This document shows positions 16,511-24,667 of a DNA stretch of 64,000 bases, one piece after another (position 1 is the stretch's first letter; each line of letters starts with the position of its first letter). The DNA comes from Amycolatopsis umgeniensis (lineage in GTDB: Bacteria > Actinomycetota > Actinomycetes > Mycobacteriales > Pseudonocardiaceae), in assembly GCF_014205155.1 (NCBI RefSeq), contig NZ_JACHMX010000001.1:2418001-2482000 (forward strand), read 5' to 3'. The notes under the pieces were generated by a model. It was not told the origin of the DNA. It did no database searches and saw nothing but the letters and a program-made list of their open reading frames with translations. The translations under genes were made by a program, and so were the position numbers.

Positions 16511-17697
16511 GGATCCGTCGCGGCGGCGGGCTGCCCTTGGTGCAGCTCGCCCTGTTCCTGGTGATCGGCGTCGGCTGCTCGGTCTACCTCGGCGTGACCG
16601 CGGTCGGCCCGGCCGAATTCCGGGACGCCACGCACGTGACCGTCCAGATGCCCGACGCCGGCGGTCTCTCCCCCGGCGCTTCGGTGACCTATCACGGGGT
16701 GCGGGCCGGAGACGTCGACGCCGTCCGGTTGCGCACGGACGGGTCCGGCGTGGACATCGCGATCAGTTTCGACGGCAGGCTGCGGGTCCCCGCCGACACC
16801 CGGGCCGTCGTCGCACAGGACACCGCGGTCGCGCTCAAACATCTGGATCTGCGCCCGGCCGCGGACAAGGCGCCTTATCTGACCGACGGCGCGACCATCC
16901 ACTCGGAACAGACGAAGACGGTGCTCCCCCTGCAGACCCTGCTGGTGAACCTGATGCGGCTCGCCGACAGTGTCGACCTCGGCAAGGTCTCCTCGATCGC
17001 CGACGACCTGGCGATCGGCTTCGACGGGACCAGCGGGCACCTACGGGACATCCTCGACGACGGCGGTGAGATCGTCGCGCAGCTCAAAGCGATGCGGCCC
17101 ACCGTCGACGTTTTGCTCACCGATGCCAAGGACTTCCTCGGCGAAGGCACCTCGGCACGGCTGCCCAAGGTGGTCAGTTCGCTCAACCGGCTGACCGGGG
17201 AACTGCGCGGCCTGGTGCCGAAGGCGACTCCGCTGCTGGAGCAGGCGCCCGGGCTGGCCGAACAGCTGGTGCCGTTGCTGCGGGTGAACCAGCCGCAGAT
17301 CAGCGCGCTGCTGGCCAACCTGGTGTCCCCGCTCGAGGTGACCGCGGACCGGATCCCGGCCCTGCGTGCCCTGTTCACCGCTGGTCCGAAGGGGCTCGGA
17401 GACCTCGCGAGTTCCGCGAGGAACGGGTACGCCGCGTTCACCCTGGTGCTGGCGCAGGGCGGGATCTGCTACTACCCGGTGGATCGCCGCACCCCCACCG
17501 ACACCACGCCGCGGGAGCCGGGGCTCGATTTCCACTGCCCGGGTGGTCAGCGCGGCGACTCCGGAGTGCGCGGGGCGGCGAACGCACCGAGACCGGGTAC
17601 CGGCACGGGTGCCCCGGCGGTGCCGCCGCCCGGCGCGCCGGACTCGTCCACCGGCCGTACGTCCTGGTCGTCCCTCTATCTGCAAGGAGCGCGCTGA
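16507..17697 (+). CDS. mceF: MceF-type protein
   Basis: The 396-aa protein has an N-terminal membrane anchor (LVQLALFLVIGVGCSVYLGV) and an MCE domain (GGLSPGASVTYHGVRAGDVD; ALKHLDLRPA). Its helical half ends in GGICYYPVDRR, followed by a low-complexity Gly/Pro tail. It completes the six-protein Mce set and overlaps the next gene (TGATG). Confidence 0.93.
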   Translation: MRIRRGGGLPLVQLALFLVIGVGCSVYLGVTAVGPAEFRDATHVTVQMPDAGGLSPGASVTYHGVRAGDVDAVRLRTDGSGVDIAISFDGRLRVPADTRAVVAQDTAVALKHLDLRPAADKAPYLTDGATIHSEQTKTVLPLQTLLVNLMRLADSVDLGKVSSIADDLAIGFDGTSGHLRDILDDGGEIVAQLKAMRPTVDVLLTDAKDFLGEGTSARLPKVVSSLNRLTGELRGLVPKATPLLEQAPGLAEQLVPLLRVNQPQISALLANLVSPLEVTADRIPALRALFTAGPKGLGDLASSARNGYAAFTLVLAQGGICYYPVDRRTPTDTTPREPGLDFHCPGGQRGDSGVRGAANAPRPGTGTGAPAVPPPGAPDSSTGRTSWSSLYLQGAR

Positions 17698-18347
17698 TGA
17701 AGAACACGCAAGTCACCTCCGTCACGCGACGAGTGGCGGGGCATCCGCCGCCCGCCAAGAAAGGTGACGACGTCAAGCCGTCACCGATGCCGCGGAAACC
17801 CCCGCCGGAGAAGGAAGAGAGCGAGCCCGCGGCGGCCGAAGTCCCTTCGCCGGAAAAGGAGGACATGCCGGCGAAGAGGGCTCCGCGCCGGATCGCCGCC
17901 GCGGCCGTGGTGGTGCTGCTGGCCGGAGCGGCCGGGTTCGCCGGCTGGCAGTGGTATCGCCAGGAACTGCTGGACACCGCGCGGGACGAGGCTTCCGCCG
18001 CCGCCGGGAAGTACGCCGTCGACCTGACCAGCTACGACTTCGGCAAACTCGACGAGAACTTCGAAACGGTCGCCGGGAACTCGACCGCGGCCTTCGCCCA
18101 GCAGTACCAGGAGACCACGAACGGCATCAAACCCCTGCTCCTGCAGTACAAAGCGGTCTCCAAGAGCACCGTGCTGCAGAGCGGGATCGTGAACGCGACC
18201 GCGGACCGGGTGGTCGCGGTGCTGTTCGTCGACCAGACGATCACCAACACCAACAGCCCGCAGGCCCGGGTCGATCGCAACCGCGTCGAGCTCACCCTGG
18301 TCCATCAGGACGGCCGGTGGCTCATCGACGGTCTCCAGCTGCGATGA
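17697..18347 (+). CDS. Mce-associated membrane protein (Mas)
   Basis: The 216-aa protein has a charged, Pro/Glu/Lys-rich cytoplasmic head (1-60), one membrane helix (IAAAAVVVLLAGAAGFAGW) and an extracytoplasmic domain of the NTF2-like type usual for Mce-associated proteins, ending DGRWLIDGLQLR. It is the last gene of the operon. Mas proteins are thought to stabilise Mce complexes. No obvious terminator follows. Confidence 0.88.
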   Translation: MKNTQVTSVTRRVAGHPPPAKKGDDVKPSPMPRKPPPEKEESEPAAAEVPSPEKEDMPAKRAPRRIAAAAVVVLLAGAAGFAGWQWYRQELLDTARDEASAAAGKYAVDLTSYDFGKLDENFETVAGNSTAAFAQQYQETTNGIKPLLLQYKAVSKSTVLQSGIVNATADRVVAVLFVDQTITNTNSPQARVDRNRVELTLVHQDGRWLIDGLQLR

Positions 18348-18351
18348 GGGT

Positions 18352-18475
18352 TCGCCGTCGGAATGGTGAAGACGGTGAGGAGCCTGCTCGCGAACATGAG
18401 ATCGTCGCGCACGCTGATCCTGCGACGTAGGAAGGCCGTGACCGGGTTCAGGTTGCCGGTGACCAGTTTGAGGGA
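18352..18475 (-). pseudogene. SCP2 sterol-carrier-domain remnant
   Basis: On the minus strand about 40 codons read LVTGNLNPVTAFLRRRISV, then RDDLMFASRLLTVF. This is the C-terminal signature of SCP2 domains (GxLNPVxAFxxGxxxVxGD). Upstream of it the frame loses similarity and no start signal is present, so this looks like a decayed lipid-transfer gene, fitting its place beside an mce operon. The remaining 18476-18786 gap holds only the lipase promoter. Confidence 0.55.
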
Positions 18476-18723
18476 GTGGCAGATCGCGGACGAAGAGCGC
18501 CTATGGCCCGCCAAGACCGTACGCGGCCATCCATGACCGGTATATCGAAGCTGGTGCGCACATCGCTCGCAACGCACATGTCGAGACTAACGCGCGGAGC
18601 CTCGGTACAGCGCGTCGATCTCGGCTACAGGTTTCCGCGATCGACGCGCACTTCGACCTCCCGATCCCGGACACGAGGCCCTCACATCGTGGTGACCGTT
18701 GACACGCTCCCGAGCCCTGATCA

Positions 18724-18758
18724 ATACTCCCGTATCAGAAAAATTGATACACATGTAT
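18724..18758. promoter_or_regulatory. Twin ATAC-N4-GTAT palindromes upstream of lipase
   Basis: ATACTCCCGTAT (18724-18735) and ATACACATGTAT (18747-18758) are two ATAC-N4-GTAT palindromes with 23-bp spacing in an AT-rich tract 29 bp before the lipase start. This is typical of a dimeric repressor site, regulator unknown. Confidence 0.5.
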
Positions 18759-18786
18759 TAGTTTGGCGCGTGCTCAAGGAGGAGCG

Positions 18787-20010
18787 ATGAAGTCCAGACC
18801 GGTACTGCGATCGATGCTGCTGCTGGGTGTTTTGATCATCTCGCCGGCGGCGGGAACGGGGGTCGCCGCGGCGGTGCCGTCGGCCGCCCCCTCGGCGCAG
18901 ACGACGATCCCGCGGCCCGACGACGATCCGTTCTACCGCCCGCCCGCCGGGTACGAGGCGCAACCGCCGGGAGCCGTCCTGCGCAAGCGCGAAGTGAAGA
19001 TCAGCACCTACCTCATCCCCACCCCGGTCCGCGCCTACCAGGTGCTGGTGCGCTCGACCGACGGCGCCGACAGGCCGATCGCCACGGTCAGCACGATCAT
19101 GGTGCCGCTCGCCGCACCCCCGAGCGGCAAGCGCACGCTGCTGTCGTACCAAAGCGCGATCGACAGCCTCGGCACGCACTGCAATCCGTCGTACGAATTG
19201 CGGACCGGCCTGCAGAAGGATCCCAGCGCGGTGGCCGCCGCACTGCTCAAGGGCTGGGTCGCCATCCAGACCGACTACCAGGGCCCCCGGATGTCGTGGA
19301 TCGCCGGCAAGGTGGCGGGACGCGCGACACTCGACGGCATCCGCGCGGCGCTGGCCCTCCCCGAAGCCGGCCTCGGCCCGGACGCGCCGGTTGCCGCCTG
19401 GGGGTACTCCGGCGGCGGGCACGCCACCGCGTGGGCGGCACAGGAGCAACCCTCCTACGCCCCCGAAATGGACGTGAAAGCCTGGGTGGCCAACGCTTTC
19501 ACCGGCGATCTCCGCAAAACCGTCGAAGGGATCGACGGCGGTCCGTTCTCCGGATTCGCACTCGCCGCGATGGTCGGCCTGTCCCGCGAATACGCCACCT
19601 TGGACCCGTTCAACGACAAGGGAAAGCAACTGGCCGAACGCATCGGCGACGACTGTGTCATCGAACTGGTCGCGGCCAACCCGTTCCAGCATGTCAACGA
19701 CTACACCCGGTACGACATCTACCACAACGCCGACGTCGACGCGGTACTCGCGGACAACTACGTCGGCACCCGCGCGCCGAAGGGGCCGGTCCTCGTCCAG
19801 CAGTCCCGTTTCGACGAAATCGTCTCCCCCTCCTACAACCAGGGCTCGGTCGCGGATTGGTGCGCGCGGGGCGCGAACGTGGAGTACCACCTGTCGAACG
19901 TGCCCGAACACATCACGTACGCCATCGCGAGCGTGCCCTACGCCATTTCCTGGATCAGCCAACGACTGAGCGGCGTCCCGACCGCCGGAAACTGTGGGAG
20001 GACGTCATGA
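18787..20010 (+). CDS. Secreted lipase family protein
   Basis: The 407-aa protein starts at ATG 18787 after AAGGAGGAGCG. It has a Sec signal peptide (hydrophobic LLLGVLIISPAAG, cleavage near VAAAVP) and an alpha/beta-hydrolase fold of the actinobacterial secretory lipase (LIP) family. The nucleophile elbow is GYSGGG (Ser about 208), the acid lies in QSRFDEIV and the base in PEHITYA. It probably hydrolyses short- or medium-chain acyl esters outside the cell. The next gene overlaps its stop. Confidence 0.9.
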   Translation: MKSRPVLRSMLLLGVLIISPAAGTGVAAAVPSAAPSAQTTIPRPDDDPFYRPPAGYEAQPPGAVLRKREVKISTYLIPTPVRAYQVLVRSTDGADRPIATVSTIMVPLAAPPSGKRTLLSYQSAIDSLGTHCNPSYELRTGLQKDPSAVAAALLKGWVAIQTDYQGPRMSWIAGKVAGRATLDGIRAALALPEAGLGPDAPVAAWGYSGGGHATAWAAQEQPSYAPEMDVKAWVANAFTGDLRKTVEGIDGGPFSGFALAAMVGLSREYATLDPFNDKGKQLAERIGDDCVIELVAANPFQHVNDYTRYDIYHNADVDAVLADNYVGTRAPKGPVLVQQSRFDEIVSPSYNQGSVADWCARGANVEYHLSNVPEHITYAIASVPYAISWISQRLSGVPTAGNCGRTS

Positions 20011-20939
20011 CCGGACGTGTCCGAAGCGTCATCACGGCGGCCGTCATCGCCGCGGCGGCTCTCACCACACCTGGCGCGGCCACGGCCGCTCCGGCACAAG
20101 ACTGCACACCCTGGCAGGTCCGCACCGTCGCCACCGGTCTCGGCCTGCCACTGGAAAACCTCGCCTTCGACGGCCGGGGCGGACTGCTCGTCTCGAAGAC
20201 CCTGTTCGCGGGCAACGGATCCGTCGAACGCGTGACCCCGGACGGCGCGGTGAGCACCCTGCTACCGGTCCGCGGCCCCGGCGCGCTCACGGTGCGCGGC
20301 GACGAGCTGTACGTCAACACCGGGCACCTGACCGTCGACGGGACGCTCGGGCTGAAGACCGGCACCATCGACATCTACGACTTCGGCACGGGGAAACGGA
20401 GGACCTGGGCGACCAACCTGACGATGCCCGACGGGGGCACGGTGCTGCCGAACGGCGACGCGGTGATCAGCACCCTCATCGGCCCCGAACGCGGACTCTG
20501 GCTGGTACGCAAGGAGAATCCGTCGGCGCCGGAACGGTACGGACCCGATCTGCTCGGGCCCAACGGAATGGTCGTCAGCAACGACGGCCGCACGCTGTAC
20601 GTCGCCAACACCGGCGACCCCGGCTTCCAGATCGCCGGTATCGACCTCGCGAATCCTTCGGCGCCCGCGAAGAAGATCCGGCTTCAGGCGCCATGGCCGC
20701 TGAACATCATCGACGACCTGACCATCGGACCCGACGGACGGCTCTACACGGCGGGCGAACACGGCATCGTCTACCGCGTCGACCCGGAATCCGGCTCGAC
20801 CTGCGCGATCGCCACCGGCGTCCACCTCGGCTCGTCCGTGCGCTTCGGCGCCGGACCGGGCTGGGATCTGGAAAGCCTCTACAGCACCGGATTCGATGGC
20901 GCCGTACGACGTCTCGTCCCACCGGGCCAAGGTGAGTGA
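20007..20939 (+). CDS. Secreted SMP-30/gluconolactonase-like beta-propeller
   Basis: The 310-aa protein has a signal peptide (cleaved near TAAPAQD) and repeated propeller strands: LENLAFDGRGGLLVS, GPNGMVVSNDGRTLYVANTG and DDLTIGPDGRLYTAGEHG. The NGM/DGRTLYVANT motif is typical of SMP-30/lactonase propellers. It is translationally coupled (ATGA) to the lipase, so both may act on the same extracellular substrate, perhaps ester or lactone hydrolysis. Catalytic activity is not proven by sequence. Confidence 0.8.
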   Translation: MTGRVRSVITAAVIAAAALTTPGAATAAPAQDCTPWQVRTVATGLGLPLENLAFDGRGGLLVSKTLFAGNGSVERVTPDGAVSTLLPVRGPGALTVRGDELYVNTGHLTVDGTLGLKTGTIDIYDFGTGKRRTWATNLTMPDGGTVLPNGDAVISTLIGPERGLWLVRKENPSAPERYGPDLLGPNGMVVSNDGRTLYVANTGDPGFQIAGIDLANPSAPAKKIRLQAPWPLNIIDDLTIGPDGRLYTAGEHGIVYRVDPESGSTCAIATGVHLGSSVRFGAGPGWDLESLYSTGFDGAVRRLVPPGQGE

Positions 20940-20947
20940 CGAGCGCT

Positions 20948-20988
20948 GAGGGCGCCGGAACCCGGCAGGGGCGGGTTCCGGCGCCCTC
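20948..20988 (+). terminator. 17-bp perfect stem-loop after lipase operon
   Basis: GAGGGCGCCGGAACCCG (20948-20964) pairs perfectly with CGGGTTCCGGCGCCCTC (20972-20988), loop GCAGGGG. It begins 9 bp after the stop. Confidence 0.85.
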
Positions 20989-20995
20989 GAGTACC

Positions 20996-21244
20996 AACCC
21001 CAGGTACACCGGGCTGTTCGCCACCCATGCCGCGATCGCGCTCATCGGCGCGCAGAACGAAGCCCGCCTGCACCTCGCGGTCGAGAACCGTGGCGTGATC
21101 GGAATGGCCAAAGGCATCCTCATGCAACGCCACGACATCGACGACCTGCAGGCCTCTCAGCTCCTGGTCGAGTCCTCCCAGACCACCAACCTGAAACTGC
21201 AACTGGTCGCCGAATGGGTCGTCCAGCACCGCCGCGAACTTTAG
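20996..21244 (+). pseudogene. GAF-ANTAR regulator remnant (C-terminal part)
   Basis: About 80 codons encode the end of a GAF domain (FATHAAIALIGAQNEARLHL) and an ANTAR RNA-binding domain (VIGMAKGILMQRHDIDDLQA, then LLVESSQTTNLKL). Full GAF-ANTAR proteins are about 240 aa. The frame runs into the preceding terminator hairpin, so the apparent GTG start at 20936 is not credible. I take it as a 5'-deleted gene; it could still be read as a small ANTAR protein if an internal start is used. Confidence 0.7.
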
Positions 21245-21268
21245 CCGCGTTCCGGGCGCCAGCGAGAA

Positions 21269-21299
21269 AGCGGGGACACCGGAATCCGGTGTCCCCGCT
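21269..21299. terminator. Long palindrome downstream of repeat-protein gene
   Basis: AGCGGGGACACCGGA (21269-21283) and TCCGGTGTCCCCGCT (21285-21299) form a 15-bp perfect stem around one base. It lies between two convergent coding regions, so it can stop transcription both ways. Confidence 0.8.
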
Positions 21300-21318
21300 C
21301 GTGTTTCCCCTTTGCTCG

Positions 21319-22824
21319 TCAGACGAGGCTGAGGTGATCACCGGTGCTGTTCCAGCCGAGGGCGTCGACCACGGCGTCGCCGCCGTGGCCCGCCGGGCCG
21401 GAATTCCCACCGTTGGTGATGCTGGAGTTGTCCGCGCTCCCGGTCGCACCGGTGGCTCCGGTGCTGCCCGAATCGCCCGAGGTGACCGTCGTGTTCACGC
21501 GGTCGCCTTCACGCTTCCAGTCACCGTGGTGACCCTGCTCGTTACCTCGGACGGACTGGACGGCGGTGTTGCCGCCGGTGGAGCCCGAGTTCCCCGAGTC
21601 GCCGGAGTTGCCGCTGACGGCGTTGTTCTCGCTGGTGGCGTTCCCGGCATCGCCGGAGTCACCACCGTTACCGCCCTTCGCGATCCCAGTCACTTTGCCG
21701 AGCACACCGCTGTCACTGCTGCGGTGTCCACCGTTGTGGGTCGCCGCGGAGTTCTGGCCGGAGGCGAGAACCGCGGCGTCGCCGCCACGTCCTGCCGGGC
21801 CGGAGTGTCCGCCGGTGGTGACGCTGTCGTTCTTCGCGTCGCCGGTCGCACCGGTGGCACCAGTGCTGCCCGAATCACCAGAGGTGACCGTGGTGCTCGA
21901 GTGGTCACCCTGATGCTTCCAGCCGCCGTGACCGGAGTCCCGGCCGCCGAGCGTCCACGTCGCCGCGGTGTTGCCGCCGGTGGAGCCCGAGTTCCCCGAG
22001 TCGCCGGAGTTGCCGCTGACGGCGTTGTTCTCGCTGGTGGCGTTCCCGGCATCGCCGGAGTCACCACCATTGCCGCCCTTCGCGATCCCAGTCACTTTGC
22101 CGAGCACACCGCTGTCACTGCTGCGGTGTCCACCGTTGTTCGTGGCGGAGTTGCGGCCGGACGCGGCCGCGATGGCGTCGCCGCCGTCGCCCGCCTGACC
22201 GGAGTTCCCGCCGTCGGTGGCGCTCTCGTTGTGCGCGTCACCGGTGGAGCCGGTGTCGCCGGTGTTCCCGGAGTCGCCCGAGTTCACACTGGTCTCGCAG
22301 CGGGCGAGCACGCAGAGCCCGTAAGCACTGTTCCCACCGGTCGAACCGGACTTGCCCGAATCACCGGAGTTCCCGCTCACGGCGCTGTTGCCACTGGTGG
22401 CGTTCCCGGCCTTGCCGGAGTCACCACCATCGCCGCCCTTCGCGGTCCCCGTCACTTTGCCGAGCACGCTGGACCTTCCGCCGTGGGCGCCCCGCGAGTC
22501 CGCGGCGTTGTGTCCCTCGGTGGCAGCGGTCCCGCTACCTCCGGCACCGGCCTTGCCGGAGTTTCCCCCGGTCGTAGTGCTGGTGTTGGAGGCGTTGCCG
22601 GTCGCACCGGTGGATCCGGTGTCGCCAGAGCCGCCCGAAGAGACCGACGTCGAACAGCTGGCCAGGACGCAGACGCCGTAGGCGCTGTTCCCACCGGTCG
22701 AACCGGACTTGCCCGAATCACCGGAGTTCCCGCTCACGGCGCTGTTGCCACTGGTGGCGTTCCCGGCCTTGCCGGAGTCACCACCGTCACCGCCGTGCGC
22801 GGCCGCCGACGAGATGCCGGCCAC
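21319..22824 (-). repeat. Four tandem intragenic repeats of about 360-400 bp
   Basis: Unit starts map to about 22824, 22467, 22107 and 21705 on the minus strand, unit lengths about 119, 120, 134 and 128 codons. Units 1-2 and units 3-4 are most alike at DNA level, with long identical blocks (for example around 21590-21730 versus 21980-22130), implying recent duplication or conversion. Confidence 0.8.
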
Positions 22825-22953
22825 CACCGAGTTCACCGTGTCGCCCAGCGGTCCGGAGTTCCCGGTGTCCGCACTCGCCACCGCGGTGCCCAGCAGGACG
22901 AACCCGCCGGACAGCACTGCGGCGGTCAATCCGCGTCGCACGTACTTGTGCAT
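21319..22953 (-). CDS. Exported Gly/Ser/Asn/Asp-rich repeat protein
   Basis: This 544-aa protein has a Sec signal peptide (cleavage after AVASA, residue 28) and then four long repeats starting near residues 44, 163, 283 and 417. Each begins VLGKVTGxAKGGxGGDSG, continues AGNATSxNxAVSGNSGDSG and ends with SGDSGSTGATGATG-like and GGNSGxAGxGGDA segments. The first two repeats carry a Cys pair (GVCVLASC, GLCVLARC); the last two carry a His/Trp/Gly-rich insert instead. The GGxGGxxG pattern resembles mycobacterial PGRS or polyglycine-II folds more than collagen. There is no anchor motif. It follows an exported-protein gene by 55 bp. Role unknown; a surface or matrix structure is inferred. Confidence 0.75.
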   Translation of the reverse strand: MHKYVRRGLTAAVLSGGFVLLGTAVASADTGNSGPLGDTVNSVVAGISSAAAHGGDGGDSGKAGNATSGNSAVSGNSGDSGKSGSTGGNSAYGVCVLASCSTSVSSGGSGDTGSTGATGNASNTSTTTGGNSGKAGAGGSGTAATEGHNAADSRGAHGGRSSVLGKVTGTAKGGDGGDSGKAGNATSGNSAVSGNSGDSGKSGSTGGNSAYGLCVLARCETSVNSGDSGNTGDTGSTGDAHNESATDGGNSGQAGDGGDAIAAASGRNSATNNGGHRSSDSGVLGKVTGIAKGGNGGDSGDAGNATSENNAVSGNSGDSGNSGSTGGNTAATWTLGGRDSGHGGWKHQGDHSSTTVTSGDSGSTGATGATGDAKNDSVTTGGHSGPAGRGGDAAVLASGQNSAATHNGGHRSSDSGVLGKVTGIAKGGNGGDSGDAGNATSENNAVSGNSGDSGNSGSTGGNTAVQSVRGNEQGHHGDWKREGDRVNTTVTSGDSGSTGATGATGSADNSSITNGGNSGPAGHGGDAVVDALGWNSTGDHLSLV

Positions 22954-23008
22954 GACGTTCCCTTTCTCATCTTCTGTCCATTGTGGAATTGAGGATGAAA
23001 AGGGCCCA

Positions 23009-23833
23009 CTAACTCGGATGGTCGATACCGTAGTCGTCCGGCCAGGGAACGGCCCGGCGATCGTCCGGCGGTGCCCGCCATGCCCGGTCGGTTCCGGGCA
23101 TTCCGGAACCGGTCTCGGTCACCGCGTGGTCACCACCGTGTGCGCCGGAGCCACCGGCCGTCATCGTGCCGCCCGTCTGAACGGCACCCGGTCCTGCGGG
23201 CAAAGCCGGGCCACCACCGTCACTATGCCCGGACGGGGCACTCAACTGCACATCATCCTGCTCGCTCGTCCGCTCAGCTGCGTACTCTCGCAGTGGGACG
23301 GCCGAAGCACGCGGCATGGCCGGCACCCGCATCTCCTGTTTCCGTGCCTGCGGTCCGGAATAGATCAGTGGTTCCGGGCTGACATCGGCACGAGGCGCCG
23401 GAGGAACCGGCCTGGCAGGTGTTCCGGTGACGGCGTCGGCCACCGGATCAGCGCCCACCACATGGGTGATCGGCGCCAGTGTGCGTACCAAGGGCTTCGT
23501 CACCGGGCCGGTGACCGGTCGCACCACGTTCAGTACGGGCTCGACCGCTTTCACGACCGGCCGCACCACGGGGGAAACCACCGGCTCGACCGGCTTCGTC
23601 ACCCGTTCCACGACGGGCGCCATCTCTGAGGTCAGTTCGTGAACAGGGTGCAGGACGTTCCCGAGGAACGCGTGGTCATCGGGCTCGGCGGGCTTCTCCG
23701 CCGCGTCCGCTGCCCCCGACATCAGCACCGCCAGGACAACGAATCCGAGCAGCGCGCCTGCCGTGACAAACAATCGCGCGAGGACCGTACTGCCGCTGGC
23801 CTCCGCGATCGCCTGTGACTGGGAAGACTTCAT
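23009..23833 (-). CDS. Exported Pro/Val-rich protein upstream of repeat protein
   Basis: The 274-aa product from ATG 23833 (GGGAAGGGGGTGAG upstream; GTG 23860 is less likely) has a hydrophobic segment (VTAGALLGFVVLAVLMSGAA) with a likely cleavage site after ADA. A Pro-Val repeat of the form PVxxVVxPVxxxVxPV covers residues 75-135, and a low-complexity Pro/Gly/Asp tail ends the protein. It is first in a two-gene unit with the Gly/Ser/Asn repeat protein. I do not recognise the family; extended cell-wall-spanning proteins look like this. Confidence 0.7.
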   Translation of the reverse strand: MKSSQSQAIAEASGSTVLARLFVTAGALLGFVVLAVLMSGAADAAEKPAEPDDHAFLGNVLHPVHELTSEMAPVVERVTKPVEPVVSPVVRPVVKAVEPVLNVVRPVTGPVTKPLVRTLAPITHVVGADPVADAVTGTPARPVPPAPRADVSPEPLIYSGPQARKQEMRVPAMPRASAVPLREYAAERTSEQDDVQLSAPSGHSDGGGPALPAGPGAVQTGGTMTAGGSGAHGGDHAVTETGSGMPGTDRAWRAPPDDRRAVPWPDDYGIDHPS

Positions 23834-24088
23834 CCATCTCACCCCCTTCCCGAGCTTCACCTGTCACGAGGTTTTCGGGCCGGGGAAGGTCATCAGATTG
23901 GGTGAAAGACGATCTTTTTTTCTTTGCTCAGAACAGTTTTCTACCGTCGGGTACCGGGTACCCATCCCCCTTCGAACGATGGAAAGGGCCGCCCGGGATA
24001 CGGGCGTAGCCCTCCATGCAGTGCTTGTCTTTCGTGCCGGTGACCTGGCCTATCTCGTCGTTCATGTGGTCTCAACCGGCTAACCGGT

Positions 24089-24241
24089 TCACGCTGGTTC
24101 ATGCCTTCGTGGCGCGACGAGGACTGTCGTGATCGCCGGTGGACCACCCGGTGAGGTTTCGGCGATGAGTTCGACGATCCAGCCGATGCACTGTCCGAAG
24201 TCGTCGTAGGCGGCGGCGCCGAGAAGGTCACTGGCGCGCAT
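24089..24241 (-). CDS. Short PRC-barrel-like protein, probably truncated
   Basis: A 50-aa frame starts at ATG 24241. MRASDLLGAAAYDDFGQCIG followed by WIVELIAE is the start of the PRC-barrel proteins common in actinomycetes, which usually run to about 100 aa or more; this one stops at HEPA. It directly follows the broken PRC-barrel remnant. It may be a remnant as well. Confidence 0.45.
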   Translation of the reverse strand: MRASDLLGAAAYDDFGQCIGWIVELIAETSPGGPPAITTVLVAPRRHEPA

Positions 24242-24667
24242 CACGGGCTCCAGGGATGCGGCCGATGAGGTGGCGGCGTAGCCAGCTTTCCAGCGGTGGC
24301 GTCGTCAGGACTTCGCGGTGGAGTGCCGGCGTGAGATGGCTGCCGACCTGTGAGACATGGTCGTACGGGATTCGCAGTGCTGCGGGTCTTCCTCGGCGCG
24401 CAGCCGGGTGGCGACCGCGGCGAGCCAGGCCCCGAACCGGCCGCCGATGCGGAGCCCGAGTGCGCGCTGTCCGACGAGCGGGGCCGCGACCAGGGGCCGT
24501 CCGTCGTCACCGATCTCGAACTCGATGTCGTCGACCTTGCCGATCTTGGCTCCGGCCAGGTCGACGATCTCGCGGTCCAGCAGGTGGAAGTCCACCAGAT
24601 GAGGCAAGAGCGCCTTCAGGGTGTCAATGAGCCGGGGGCTGAGGTTGTGGTCGAAGAAGAACTTCAC
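24228..24667 (-). pseudogene. DUF5615 toxin start fused to a frameshifted PRC-barrel gene
   Basis: The frame starts at GTG 24667 with KFFFDHNLSPRLIDTLKALL, the N-terminus of DUF5615 (PIN-like) proteins. After some 24 codons it switches to a PRC-barrel protein (LLDREIVDLAGAKIGKVDDI, then GRPLVAAPLVGQRALG and a helix ending RLRAEEDP). Near 24370 the reading frame is lost: the next frame continues RIPYDHVSQVG, HREVLTTPPLESWLRRHLIG and stops at 24228. A deletion fused the two genes and a frameshift broke the second. The 120-aa product of the first frame could still be made. Confidence 0.65.

Noticed and set aside
20936..21244. GTG start at 20936 for a full 102-aa ANTAR protein
   Set aside because: Its first 20 codons translate the terminator hairpin; only the later part resembles protein.
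21319..22953. Possible CRISPR array because of regular repeats
   Set aside because: Repeats are coding, 360-400 bp long and without short spacers.
21214..22992. A 592-codon plus-strand frame opposite the repeat protein
   Set aside because: No signal peptide or start signal; the minus-strand protein has a clean signal peptide, ribosome site and terminator.
23763..24083. A 106-codon plus-strand frame upstream of the exported-protein pair
   Set aside because: No start signal, AT-rich run in the middle and no family; more likely promoter DNA.
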